Shown here: piece after piece, positions 1-6,961 of the stretch
Layout: each line of letters starts with the position of its first letter
Position numbering within the stretch: position 1 is the stretch's first letter
Position numbers and translations under genes: made by a program
Notes under the pieces: model-generated
Databases searched by the model: none
What the model saw: the letters and a program-made list of their open reading frames with translations, nothing else
Told to the model about the DNA's origin: nothing
NCBI GenBank assembly: GCA_046086225.1
Contig: JBJSXF010000115.1
Span: 1 to 29,647, forward strand
Reading direction: 5' to 3'
DNA: 29,647 nucleotides
From: JBJSXF01 sp046086225
GTDB lineage: Bacteria; Actinomycetota; Acidimicrobiia; IMCC26256; PALSA-610

Positions 1-1
1 T

Positions 2-415
2 TACGACACGGCGCTCGTGCTCGACACCGACACGGTGTTCCACGGCGTCGAGCGGATCGGGGTGGTCGAATCCGAAGCTCTGCCCCGTATCCGACCCGGC
101 ACCACGCTCGCAGTGGACGGTGACCGGTGGGTGCTCGTCAACGGGGCCGGTGAGGAGCTCGGCCGGTACGACTGGTCGGAACTCCGCTTCTCGGTCTCGT
201 GGAAGGCCTACTGCTTCGCGGACGAACGCGAGCGGGACACGTGGCGGGACGGCTCCGACGACCTCACGATCGACGTGATCCTGGATAGGCTCGTCGCTGA
301 TCTGGTCGACCGGGGCCGGGTGGCATCCGATCCGGAGCGTGACCACGAACTCGGCCTCGTGCTTATCGACGAGTACATCCGCTTCCCGGCATCCACAGCG
401 TCGTCAACAGGTTGA
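2..415 (+). CDS. Hypothetical protein, C-terminal part (5' end outside window)
   Basis: The reading frame is open from the first bases of the window to a TGA at 413-415, so the gene most likely begins upstream; the in-frame GTG at 17 is not convincing as a true start. About 137 residues are visible. The beginning reads like a beta strand followed by FHGVERI, a pattern seen around the distal iron-binding histidine of 2-oxoglutarate/Fe(II) oxygenases. That is only a weak resemblance, because the HxD part would lie outside the window. The rest is acidic, with a predicted helical tail. I do not recognise the family. It ends 41 bp before the next gene, which has its own promoter-like box, so the two need not be co-transcribed. 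Confidence 0.6.
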   Translation, partial: YDTALVLDTDTVFHGVERIGVVESEALPRIRPGTTLAVDGDRWVLVNGAGEELGRYDWSELRFSVSWKAYCFADERERDTWRDGSDDLTIDVILDRLVADLVDRGRVASDPERDHELGLVLIDEYIRFPASTASSTG

Positions 416-444
416 CCCACTTCCGTTCCACAACCCGACCGGCG

Positions 445-450
445 TACGGT
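445..450 (+). promoter_or_regulatory. -10 box TACGGT, leaderless type
   Basis: TACGGT lies exactly 6 nt before the ATG at 457 and matches the actinobacterial -10 pattern TANNNT. Transcription would begin at or next to the start codon. No ribosome binding site precedes the ATG, which fits a leaderless mRNA. No clear -35 element is visible. Confidence 0.5.
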
Positions 451-456
451 CGGACC

Positions 457-744
457 ATGACCTACGCCGTGAGCTTCGAGGACGACACCGTCACCCTGGT
501 CGACGGGGCGGATGCGTACGAGCAGGAGGGTCCGCTCACCACGTTCTTCGTGCGCAACGGCGGGGGACGGCTCGCCTCGGCCTTCAGTGAGCGGGTGGCG
601 TCGTTCCGCACGGCTCGCATCGTCGAGGTGCGCAGGGTGGCGAGCGGCGAACGGGAGCGCACCACAGCCGGCGGTTACGGCTCGGTGACGTCGGCTTCGT
701 CGACGACGACGTCCCAGCGCTGCGCGCACGCCCCGCACAGGTAG
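457..744 (+). CDS. Small hypothetical protein
   Basis: A 95-residue frame starts at an ATG 6 nt after a TACGGT box. I chose this start over an ATG 45 bp upstream because of that box. The first 60 or so residues look like a compact folded domain (MTYAVSFEDD, a VDGADAYEQEGPLTTFF stretch, then VASFRTARIVEVRRV). The last 25-30 residues are Ser/Thr-rich, low in complexity and read antisense to the zinc-ribbon gene on the other strand, so the real protein may be shorter if a frameshift is present near 660-680. I do not recognise a family; no signal peptide or membrane segment is apparent. Confidence 0.5.
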   Translation: MTYAVSFEDDTVTLVDGADAYEQEGPLTTFFVRNGGGRLASAFSERVASFRTARIVEVRRVASGERERTTAGGYGSVTSASSTTTSQRCAHAPHR

Positions 745-848
745 ACGACGACATCGCCCGGCTCGAGCACATCCTCGGGTCCGATGAGCTGGGCGAGCGT
801 GGCCTGTTCGCCGCACTCCATGCAGTCGATGTGCTCGGCGATCGGCAT
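675..848 (-). CDS. 57-residue zinc-ribbon protein
   Basis: A short minus-strand gene from ATG at 848 to TAA at 675. It holds two CxxC pairs, Cys9/Cys12 (DCMECGE) and Cys38/Cys41 (LCGACAQRW), separated by 25 residues, the geometry of a zinc ribbon. This suggests a small metal-binding or nucleic-acid/protein-binding protein; its partner is unknown. A TACCCT box lies 8 nt before the ATG. The frame stays open a long way upstream, but that extension is antisense to the cyclase gene and is rejected. Its 3' end overlaps the convergent hypothetical gene by 70 bp. It is divergent from the cyclase gene with only 24 bp between start codons. Confidence 0.7.
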   Translation of the reverse strand: MPIAEHIDCMECGEQATLAQLIGPEDVLEPGDVVVYLCGACAQRWDVVVDEADVTEP

Positions 849-856
849 GCGGGCGC

Positions 857-862
857 AGGGTA
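857..862 (-). promoter_or_regulatory. -10 box TACCCT for the zinc-ribbon gene
   Basis: Read on the minus strand, TACCCT lies 8 nt before the ATG at 848. It shares its TA dinucleotide (861-862) with the opposite-strand box of the cyclase gene, so polymerase should not be able to open both promoters at once. Confidence 0.45.
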
Positions 863-866
863 CTGT
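861..866 (+). promoter_or_regulatory. -10 box TACTGT for the cyclase gene
   Basis: TACTGT lies 6 nt before the ATG at 873, giving a leaderless transcript. It overlaps by 2 bp the divergent box that serves the zinc-ribbon gene. Confidence 0.55.
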
Positions 867-872
867 GGCCCG

Positions 873-1808
873 ATGCCGCTGCCGCCCGAGCTGCGATCCC
901 TCGCCGCCCGGGTCAGCAACCGTGGCCGGTGGGGTGCCGACGATCAGCGGGGCACGCTCAACTTCATCGATTCCGCGGCTGTGCACCGCGGCCTCGCTTC
1001 CGCCCGGGACGGCCGGGTCTTCTCGCTCGCGATCCCGTTCGACGCGACCGGTCCGCAGTGGGACACCGTCAACATGCCGGAGCGGGTCAACCCCGAGTTG
1101 CGCACCCACACGGTCAACTTCTCCTTCACCGGGAATCCGGCCGACTTCACGACGAGCGACGACTCGTTCCGGATGGGCACCCAGGCGGCCACGCACTGGG
1201 ATGCACTCGCCCACGTCGGCTACGAGGGTGAGCTCTACAACGGCACAACCAACGAGGTGATCCGCGCCGACGGCGGGGCCCGGCGGCTCGGCATCGAGCA
1301 CATGGGGCCCGTTGCGACCCGGGGCGTCATGATCGATGTCGCCCGGCACCATGGGGTCGAGTTCTTCGAGGATGCGTACCCGATCACGGCCGCGGACCTC
1401 GATGACATCGTCGGGGTCGCCGGGATTCGGGTCGAATCCGGCGACGCGCTCCTCGTCCGGACCGGTCAGCTCGCACATCTCCGGCGAGGCGACAAGCAGC
1501 GATTCTCGTATCCGTCACCGGGACTGTCGGTCGACACGATCGAATGGCTCGCCGATCACGAGGTCGCCGCAGTGGCCACCGACACCATCACCTTCGAGTG
1601 CTACCCGGGTACTGACCCAGCCCTGTTCATGCCGGTGCACATGATCCACCTGCGTGACATGGGCCTCGTCCAGGGTCAGAACTGGGATCTCGACGCCCTC
1701 GCCGCCGATTGCGCGGCAGACGGGCAGACGACCTGTCTCCTCGTCGCAACTCCGCTGCCGCTCACGGGGGCGGTCGGAGGGCCGGTCGCGCCGACCGCGA
1801 TCAAGTAG
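873..1808 (+). CDS. Cyclase-family metal-dependent hydrolase
   Basis: The 311-residue protein belongs to the cyclase / kynurenine-formamidase-like family (PF04199 type), metal-dependent enzymes that hydrolyse or cyclise amides and esters. The metal site shows as THWDALAHVGYEG, with His108, Asp110 and His114, a variant of the family HxGTHxDxxxH motif. Later family features are the DALLVRTGQ strand around residue 200 and the ITFECYPG and MPVHMIHLRDMG segments near the C-terminus. The start at ATG 873 is supported by the leaderless box 6 nt upstream; an earlier in-frame start at 831 would overlap the divergent gene. The substrate cannot be told. This subgroup, with HWDALAH, occurs widely in actinobacteria that degrade aromatics or steroids, so a catabolic role is an inference. 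Confidence 0.88.
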   Translation: MPLPPELRSLAARVSNRGRWGADDQRGTLNFIDSAAVHRGLASARDGRVFSLAIPFDATGPQWDTVNMPERVNPELRTHTVNFSFTGNPADFTTSDDSFRMGTQAATHWDALAHVGYEGELYNGTTNEVIRADGGARRLGIEHMGPVATRGVMIDVARHHGVEFFEDAYPITAADLDDIVGVAGIRVESGDALLVRTGQLAHLRRGDKQRFSYPSPGLSVDTIEWLADHEVAAVATDTITFECYPGTDPALFMPVHMIHLRDMGLVQGQNWDLDALAADCAADGQTTCLLVATPLPLTGAVGGPVAPTAIK

Positions 1809-1832
1809 CGGCGGCGCCGGGGACCGGGTCGG

Positions 1833-2591
1833 TCACCCCTCTCGGGGCGGGTTCGGCTGCAGCTCGAGGATCGGCACCCAGGAATGGGCGGGGGCGGTCA
1901 CCATCCGGACGACGGCATCGGCCACGTCGGCGGGTTCGAGCGTGGCGAAGTGGCGTTGGACGCCGAACCGGTGCCAGCGGGGCATGAGCTCGGTGAACAC
2001 CTCGAGGTCCCACTCGTCGGCGAAGCCGGTGAGCGTCGGTCCGAGCCGGAGTACCGACGACCGGATGCCGGTGCCCTCGCATTCGAGGGCCACCGTCGCT
2101 GCGAAGGCCTCCAGCCCGGCTTTGGTGGCCAGGTAGGTCGCGAGACCGGGCCGGAGGTGCACGGTCGAATCAGACGAAATGAAGACGATGTCACCGGTCG
2201 TCGCCGTGCGTTCGCGCATCGCGCCGAGCGCTCGCCGGGTGACGAGGATGGCGCCGAGGAGGTTCGTCTCGACGATCATCCGGTGCACGTCGGGCCCGAG
2301 GGCGGTGGTGTCGCCGGGCCGGGCGGTGCCGGCGTTGTTCACCACGGTGTCGACGGGGCCGAGCGCGGTCTCGACCGCCCCGAAGAACCGGTCGACCGAA
2401 TCCGCGTCGGAGACGTCGAGCGGATGGGCCAGGCAACGACCGCCGGCCTCCGCCACGAGGCCGGCCGTCTCGGCGAGGGCATCGCGGCGGCGGGCGCCGA
2501 TGCCGACCGACCAGCCCAGGGTGCCGAACGCGACGGCGACGGCTCGGCCGACGCCGGAGGATGCGCCGGTGACGACCGCGACCCGGGTCAT
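1833..2591 (-). CDS. SDR family NAD(P)-dependent oxidoreductase
   Basis: A classical short-chain dehydrogenase of 252 residues. The cofactor motif TGASSGVG is at 8-15 and NNAG at 85-88. The catalytic residues are Ser139/140 (FISSDS) and the Tyr153-x3-Lys157 pair (YLATK). The C-terminal segment is substrate-specific and gives no clue to the substrate. It starts within the stop of the upstream SDR (ATGA overlap at 2588-2591), so the two are translated together. It is convergent with the cyclase gene, with 24 bp between stop codons. It could act as a reductase or dehydrogenase on a hydroxy or keto group of a lipid or xenobiotic. Confidence 0.9.
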   Translation of the reverse strand: MTRVAVVTGASSGVGRAVAVAFGTLGWSVGIGARRRDALAETAGLVAEAGGRCLAHPLDVSDADSVDRFFGAVETALGPVDTVVNNAGTARPGDTTALGPDVHRMIVETNLLGAILVTRRALGAMRERTATTGDIVFISSDSTVHLRPGLATYLATKAGLEAFAATVALECEGTGIRSSVLRLGPTLTGFADEWDLEVFTELMPRWHRFGVQRHFATLEPADVADAVVRMVTAPAHSWVPILELQPNPPREG

Positions 2592-3379
2592 CCGAAGAAC
2601 TCGCCGCCGTTGACGTCGAGGGTCTGGCCGGTGATCACCCGCGAACGAGGAGACACGAGGAAGACGACGGCGTTCGCGATGTCGTCCTGGGGCGGGATGA
2701 GGCGGAGCGGGATGCGGCCTTCGATTTCGGCCCTGACCTCCTCGGAGGGGCAGCCGCGGGACTGCGACTCCCAGCTGATGTAGGTCTCGACGTTGGGCCC
2801 GCCGATCCAGCCCGGGGCCACGCAGTTGACGCGAACGCGCTCGGGACCCAGCTCGAGCGCGAGGGTCTGCGCCGCCGTGTGAACCGCGGCCTTGGAGGCC
2901 GAGTAGCCGCCTTCGAGCTCGCGAATCTTGCGCATGCTCATCGAGATGATGAACACGATCGCGGCATCACCGTGCTCCCGCGCAGCGTCGCGCAGGTGCG
3001 GAATGCACGCCTGCGTGAGCCCGAGGGTCCCCCAGACGTTGACCTCGAAGATCTTGCGCCACTTGGCGAGGTCGACGGTCGCCGCGGGCTCGAAGGAGTC
3101 CATCCGGAATGCGTTGTTCACCAAGCCGTCGAGCCGCCCGTGCCGGTCGATCGTGGTGGTGACCAGCGCCGCGACCTGCTCGGGGTCGGTGAGGTTGGTC
3201 GGGACGACGGTCGCTTGTCCACCCGCCGCGGTGATCTCGCCGCGGACCTGCTCGAGGTACTCGGCATTCCGGGCTGCGAGCACCACGGTGGCGCCCTCCC
3301 GGGCGAGGGCCCGGGCGTTGGCCTGTCCGAGACCCGGGCCGACCCCGGAGACGATGACGACCTTCCCATTCATCAGCAT
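2588..3379 (-). CDS. SDR family oxidoreductase (variant NNAF motif)
   Basis: A 263-residue short-chain dehydrogenase. The glycine motif is SGVGPGLG (11-18). The usual NNAG is NNAF at 88-91, a change at the glycine. The active site is Ser146/148 with Tyr159-x3-Lys163 (YSASK). The C-terminal ITGQTLDVNGG is typical of SDRs. The ATG at 3379 is preceded by a CAACCT hexamer at N7, a weaker match to the leaderless pattern; a second in-frame ATG lies two codons later. It is 57 bp downstream of the HD-domain gene on the same strand and overlaps the next SDR by 4 bp. The substrate is unknown. Confidence 0.9.
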   Translation of the reverse strand: MLMNGKVVIVSGVGPGLGQANARALAREGATVVLAARNAEYLEQVRGEITAAGGQATVVPTNLTDPEQVAALVTTTIDRHGRLDGLVNNAFRMDSFEPAATVDLAKWRKIFEVNVWGTLGLTQACIPHLRDAAREHGDAAIVFIISMSMRKIRELEGGYSASKAAVHTAAQTLALELGPERVRVNCVAPGWIGGPNVETYISWESQSRGCPSEEVRAEIEGRIPLRLIPPQDDIANAVVFLVSPRSRVITGQTLDVNGGEFFG

Positions 3380-3386
3380 GGGCGGC

Positions 3387-3392
3387 AGGTTG
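3387..3392 (-). promoter_or_regulatory. Possible -10 box CAACCT
   Basis: On the minus strand CAACCT lies 7 nt before the ATG at 3379. It departs from TANNNT at the first base, so this is a weak call. It sits in the 57-bp gap after the HD-domain gene, where an internal promoter would be reasonable. Confidence 0.25.
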
Positions 3393-3436
3393 TCACACGG
3401 CGCCCGGAGCCGGGAAATGCCGAGAAGCGGTACTGG

Positions 3437-3988
3437 TCAACCCGCGAGTCGACCGCGTGCCATGCGTTCGCGGACGAGCGGCTCGAAATGCTCGAGCGGG
3501 AGCGTGTCGTACTCGGGATCGAACGCGATCTGGTCCCACTCGTCGGCGAAGCGGGCGGCCAGATCGAACCACGGCTCGGCGCGGTAACGCTCGCGGGCGT
3601 CGGGATCGGCGCCGAAGTGGTGGTAGTAGTGCCGGCCCTGGAAGTCCTGATGGACGCGGATCATCTCGTAGACCTCGTCGCGGACGTACGGCCGGATGAT
3701 CGCCGCCGCGATCTCGGGGTGGTTGGGCACGCTGATCGCCTTGCCGATGTCGTGCAGGAGCGACGCGAAGACGACTTCGGGGTCGGCGCCCGCCCGCTCG
3801 GCGCGGGTCGCGGTCTGGAGTGAGTGCTCGAGCTGGTCGACCGCGAATCCGTCGGTGATGCCGGCGAGTGACCGGAGCAGCTCGAGGGTGCGCTCGGCGA
3901 CGCGGCCCTGGTTCGCGGCCGTCTCGGCCCCGATGACCGCCCACTGATCGGCGGTCGACTCGTCCATCCGGGTGAAGGTGCTCGTCAT
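3437..3988 (-). CDS. HD-domain protein, possible di-iron oxygenase or phosphohydrolase
   Basis: A 183-residue HD-fold protein. The metal ligands appear in order as His55 (QLEHSLQTA), His79-Asp80 (LLHDIGK), His90 (PNHPEIAAA), His113 (RVHQDFQGRHYYHHFG) and a late Asp, probably Asp152. A six-ligand H...HD...H...H...D set can hold two metals, as in PhnZ and myo-inositol oxygenase, which are mixed-valent di-iron oxygenases, or in HD phosphodiesterases. The His-rich HQDFQGRHYYHHFG stretch favours the PhnZ-like branch, but that is inference. No phosphonate gene is nearby. It lies 10 bp after the alpha/beta hydrolase gene. A TAGCCT box whose TAG is that gene's stop codon lies 7 nt before its ATG. Confidence 0.82.
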   Translation of the reverse strand: MTSTFTRMDESTADQWAVIGAETAANQGRVAERTLELLRSLAGITDGFAVDQLEHSLQTATRAERAGADPEVVFASLLHDIGKAISVPNHPEIAAAIIRPYVRDEVYEMIRVHQDFQGRHYYHHFGADPDARERYRAEPWFDLAARFADEWDQIAFDPEYDTLPLEHFEPLVRERMARGRLAG

Positions 3989-3995
3989 GACGGCG

Positions 3996-4001
3996 AGGCT
4001 A
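3996..4001 (-). promoter_or_regulatory. -10 box TAGCCT containing the upstream stop codon
   Basis: On the minus strand TAGCCT lies 7 nt before the ATG at 3988. Its first three bases are the TAG stop of the alpha/beta hydrolase gene, so one triplet would serve both as stop codon and as part of a promoter. No Shine-Dalgarno-like sequence is seen before the ATG. Confidence 0.4.
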
Positions 4002-4889
4002 GGCGAGGAGCGACTCGAGGATGGCGGTCAGCTCGATGGGTCGATCGCCCTGGACGCTGTGCCCGGCCCCGTCGACGACGATGACGGTGGCATCCGGTCG
4101 TCGCCGCCGGAGTTCGGCCACGTCGGCGTCGTCGACGACGGGGGAGTCGGCGCCGCGTACGAGCACCACCGGGGTGGTCGAGGCACCGACTGCTTCCCAG
4201 AGTTCCTCGATGCCGGGAACGACAGATCCCGTCGGCCCGTCGCCGGAGCCCCGGCGGGGCAGGTCGTAGCGCCAGCGCCACCGACCGTCCGGCAGCTCGA
4301 CGGCGTTGTGGAGCACCCCGCGGCGCAGTGATGATTCCGATCGGGTGGGGTTGAAGGCGATGGTCCGCTCGAGGATCTCCTCGAACGAGGCGAAGTGCTC
4401 GGGACCGTCGATGAAGGCCGCCACGGCGCTCGACTTCTCGCGGTCGACTCCCGGGGTGACGTCGACGAGGACGAGGTGCCGGACGAGGTCGGGAGCCCGT
4501 CGGGTGAGCGCGATCGAGCTGAGGCCGCCGAGCGACATGCCGACCACGGCTTTCGCTTGCGGTGCGAGGATCCGGATCGCCGATTCGAGCGCGATGGCGT
4601 TCTCCGTCGGCCAGTAGGCGTGGTCGTCGCGGTGGGAGGAATGCCCGTGGCCGGGGAGATCGATCGCGACGAGCGGTCGCCCGAGCGCGAGAGCCACGGT
4701 GTCCCACGTGTGGGCGTTCTGGGCGCCGCCGTGGACGAGCACCAGTTCCGGTTCACCGACTCCCCAGCGGAGCGCGCTGATCAGGCCTTTCGGGCTCTCG
4801 ATGGCGACCCGGGTCACCGTCGGCGTGCCGGTCCACGGCAGGCCGAACTCGGCGGCGTTTTCGGCCAGGAGGGAGAACTCGTCGTACAC
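3999..4889 (-). CDS. Alpha/beta hydrolase
   Basis: A 296-residue alpha/beta-hydrolase fold enzyme. It shows the oxyanion-hole HGG at 53-55, the nucleophile elbow GMSLGG with Ser119, an acid in the VLVRGADSPVV region and the catalytic His in VDGAGHSVQG near residue 277. The DLPGHGHS segment is typical of the fold. I start it at GTG 4889 (VYDEFSLLAENAAEFG), because an upstream TTG at 4925 would run into the capA-like gene; neither start has a well-spaced ribosome site. It lies 14 bp after the CapA gene and 10 bp before the HD gene, consistent with an operon. Substrate unknown; candidates are esters, lactones or epoxides. Confidence 0.85.
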   Translation of the reverse strand: MYDEFSLLAENAAEFGLPWTGTPTVTRVAIESPKGLISALRWGVGEPELVLVHGGAQNAHTWDTVALALGRPLVAIDLPGHGHSSHRDDHAYWPTENAIALESAIRILAPQAKAVVGMSLGGLSSIALTRRAPDLVRHLVLVDVTPGVDREKSSAVAAFIDGPEHFASFEEILERTIAFNPTRSESSLRRGVLHNAVELPDGRWRWRYDLPRRGSGDGPTGSVVPGIEELWEAVGASTTPVVLVRGADSPVVDDADVAELRRRRPDATVIVVDGAGHSVQGDRPIELTAILESLLA

Positions 4890-4903
4890 GCCTCCAGTGG
4901 ATC

Positions 4904-5992
4904 TCACGGGGCCAGACCGGTGCAACTGCGGCGGAGCTGCCAGCGGCCGATAGCCGCGTCGGCGTCGGCCCCGGAGAGCGGGATGGGAGAGCCGTCACGG
5001 ATGTACGCCGGTGCGAATCGGTATCCGTCGATCCGACGCCCGGTGGCGGTGACGAAGAGCACGCCGGTCTCGGCGGAGGGTCCGGGTGGTGAGTAGAACG
5101 CGAAGTTTCCGAGACCGTATGCGACGAACGCCCCATTCAGACGCCCCGCGCCCTGGAGCCGATGGGCGTGGCTGCCCACGACGATGTCCGCCCCGGCCGC
5201 GACCAGTCGGCGAGCAAGGATCGTCTGACGTTCCGACGGACAGACCATCCGCTCGACGCCCCAATGGAGGAACACCACAACCGTGTCGCTCGTGCGGCGT
5301 GCCGCCCGGACCGCTACCTCCAGTCGGGCGATGTCCTTCGCCGACGCCAGACCCGGCTGACCGACGGTCGCTGTCCAGCTCCGGATCAAGTGGTCATCGA
5401 GGACCTGGGTTGCACCGATCACGGCAACTCGACTTCCGCGAACCGTGAGGCGGTGGGGGGCGTACGCCTCGCGTGCGTTCCGACCGATGCCGACCACGGG
5501 GTATCCGCTGGACCGGATGGCGAGCAGCGAGTCGGCGAGGCCGATCCGCCCGTAATCGAGCCCGTGATTATTTGCCATAGAGGCTATGTCGACGCCGCCC
5601 GCCGCCAGCGCGGTCAAGGCAGTCGGCGGCGCACGGAATGTGAAGAGCTTGGGTTGAGGAGTGCCGCGAGTTGTGATTGCCGTTTCGAGGTTGACGACGG
5701 CGATGTCGGCGCGGCGGAGCAGGGGAGCGGCTGCCGCGAGGACGGATGCCGGGTCGGTATCGAGCTTTCCGCGGAGGACGCCCTCGAAGTGAACATCCCC
5801 GGCGAAACCGAAGGTGACGGGCTGGATCCTGCGGATCGTCATCGGCGCCTCCGATGACGGATCGAGACCGGATGCGCGACCTGGAGCATCGGCCGTGATC
5901 TGATCCGGAGCCGCGGACCGGTCGGCGCCGGATGCGCAGGATACGGTCGCGAGCAGGATGAGTGCGGCGGCCGCAGTGTTCCGTTGCCACAC
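4904..5992 (-). CDS. CapA family lipoprotein (metallophosphatase-like)
   Basis: A 362-residue protein with a short basic N-terminus, a hydrophobic segment and Cys19 in LLATVSCAS, a plausible but imperfect lipobox (Thr at -3). The mature part has the CapA/PGA_cap pattern: GFAGDVHFEG (65-66), NLETAI (101-106), ANNHGLDYG (NNH at 141-143), FLHWGVE, GSHAHRLQG and YGLGNFAFY. These form the metallophosphoesterase-like core of proteins tied to poly-gamma-glutamate or other capsule functions. No capB/capC genes are present, so a poly-glutamate role is not supported here. GTG 5992 is chosen because it precedes the signal peptide; a much longer open frame upstream is antisense to ctaA and not real. Confidence 0.88.
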   Translation of the reverse strand: MWQRNTAAAALILLATVSCASGADRSAAPDQITADAPGRASGLDPSSEAPMTIRRIQPVTFGFAGDVHFEGVLRGKLDTDPASVLAAAAPLLRRADIAVVNLETAITTRGTPQPKLFTFRAPPTALTALAAGGVDIASMANNHGLDYGRIGLADSLLAIRSSGYPVVGIGRNAREAYAPHRLTVRGSRVAVIGATQVLDDHLIRSWTATVGQPGLASAKDIARLEVAVRAARRTSDTVVVFLHWGVERMVCPSERQTILARRLVAAGADIVVGSHAHRLQGAGRLNGAFVAYGLGNFAFYSPPGPSAETGVLFVTATGRRIDGYRFAPAYIRDGSPIPLSGADADAAIGRWQLRRSCTGLAP

Positions 5993-6001
5993 CACCGGAC
6001 G

Positions 6002-6007
6002 ATCGTA
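6002..6007 (-). promoter_or_regulatory. -10 box TACGAT for the CapA-family gene
   Basis: On the minus strand TACGAT lies 9 nt before the GTG at 5992, implying a leader of zero to about three bases. It is 2 bp away from the opposite-strand box of ctaA. Confidence 0.45.
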
Positions 6008-6009
6008 CT

Positions 6010-6015
6010 TACAAT
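6010..6015 (+). promoter_or_regulatory. -10 box TACAAT for ctaA
   Basis: TACAAT differs from the TATAAT consensus at one base and lies 8 nt before GTG 6024. A TTGCCA at 5984-5989 could act as a -35, but the 20-bp spacer is long. The entire intergenic region between ctaA and the divergent gene is only 31 bp. Confidence 0.55.
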
Positions 6016-6023
6016 CAGACTCC

Positions 6024-6932
6024 GTGCTGCGTTCCCCGCAGGCGTACCGCAGGCTCGCCCTCCTCGTCCTCGTGCTCCTCGTGATTCTCGTGGCGAGCGG
6101 TGCCGCCGTTCGGCTCACCAGTTCGGGACTGGGTTGTGCCGACTGGCCCGCATGCAACGAGAACCAGCTCATCGACGTCTCATCCCGGCACGCCGCGATC
6201 GAGCAGCTCAACCGGCTGTTCTCGGGACTCATCGGCGTCCCGATCGTGCTCCTGCTCGTCGCCGGGTACCGGCAGCGCCCTCGACGCCCCGACCTCATCC
6301 GGCCCCTCTGGGCGATGTTCGGGCTCTTCGTGGCCGAGGCGGTCGTCGGCGGCCTGTCGGTGCTCCTGGAGCTCGCCTGGTTCAGCGTCGCTGCCCATTT
6401 CCTCCTCGCCATGGGCATCGTGGCGCTCGCGGCGCTGGCGGTGCGGCGGGCCGCCGGGGCGGAACCCGGTGCGGGTGCGGTTCCCTGCGAGCCGTGGCTG
6501 CGCCGTTCAGCCGGGGTCATCCTCGTCGGCACGCTCTGGGTGCTGGTGTGGGGCACCCTGCTGACTGCGGCCGGTCCCCACGGGGGTGACGAGCTCGCCG
6601 ACCGGCTCTCCTGGCCGATCCCGACGGTCGCCCGGGTGCACGCGATCTCGGTCGACATCCTCGTCGCTCTCGTCCTGGTCGTGACGGTCATCGCATCGCG
6701 ACGGCGGGCGGCCGCTCCGCTGCTCCGAGCGCTCGGCTGGACGATGGCCGCCATGGTGACCCAGGGCACGCTCGGTTACGTGCAGTACCTGAGGGACATC
6801 CCGGCGTCCCTCGTGTGGTTCCACGTGGTGGGAGCGACGCTCGTCACCCTGGCCGTTTTCGAACTGGCGATGACCGCCGGTGCCCGGGGAGCGGGCACGA
6901 AGCCGCAGCCGATCCCGATCGATTCGCGCTGA
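6024..6932 (+). CDS. ctaA: Haem A synthase (COX15/CtaA)
   Basis: A membrane protein of 302 residues that oxidises the C8 methyl of haem O to make haem A for aa3-type cytochrome oxidase. The start region (AYRRLALLVLVLLVILVASGAAVRL) is the first membrane segment, followed by SSGLGCADWPAC with Cys38 and Cys44, the pair conserved in many bacterial CtaA proteins. His56 (SRHAAIEQLNRL) and later His in AAHFLLAM, ARVHAISVD and WFHVVGA fit the four haem-ligand histidines; about eight membrane spans can be traced. GTG 6024 is preferred to an upstream ATG because of the TACAAT box and the divergent gene. It works with ctaB further along, although the two are not in one operon. A co-directional exonuclease gene follows after 29 bp. 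Confidence 0.93.
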   Translation: MLRSPQAYRRLALLVLVLLVILVASGAAVRLTSSGLGCADWPACNENQLIDVSSRHAAIEQLNRLFSGLIGVPIVLLLVAGYRQRPRRPDLIRPLWAMFGLFVAEAVVGGLSVLLELAWFSVAAHFLLAMGIVALAALAVRRAAGAEPGAGAVPCEPWLRRSAGVILVGTLWVLVWGTLLTAAGPHGGDELADRLSWPIPTVARVHAISVDILVALVLVVTVIASRRRAAAPLLRALGWTMAAMVTQGTLGYVQYLRDIPASLVWFHVVGATLVTLAVFELAMTAGARGAGTKPQPIPIDSR

Positions 6933-6949
6933 CGCCATCACGGCTGTGC

Positions 6950-6955
6950 CAATGT
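6950..6955 (+). promoter_or_regulatory. Possible -10 box CAATGT
   Basis: CAATGT lies exactly 6 nt before GTG 6962, inside the 29-bp gap after ctaA. The first base departs from TANNNT, so this is a moderate-to-weak call. Confidence 0.3.
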
Positions 6956-6961
6956 GGATCC

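Noticed and set aside
4904..6769. Long minus-strand frame extending the CapA-family gene to 621 residues
   Set aside because: The extra 259 residues are Arg/Ser/Thr-rich low-complexity sequence antisense to ctaA; the signal peptide at GTG 5992 marks the real start.
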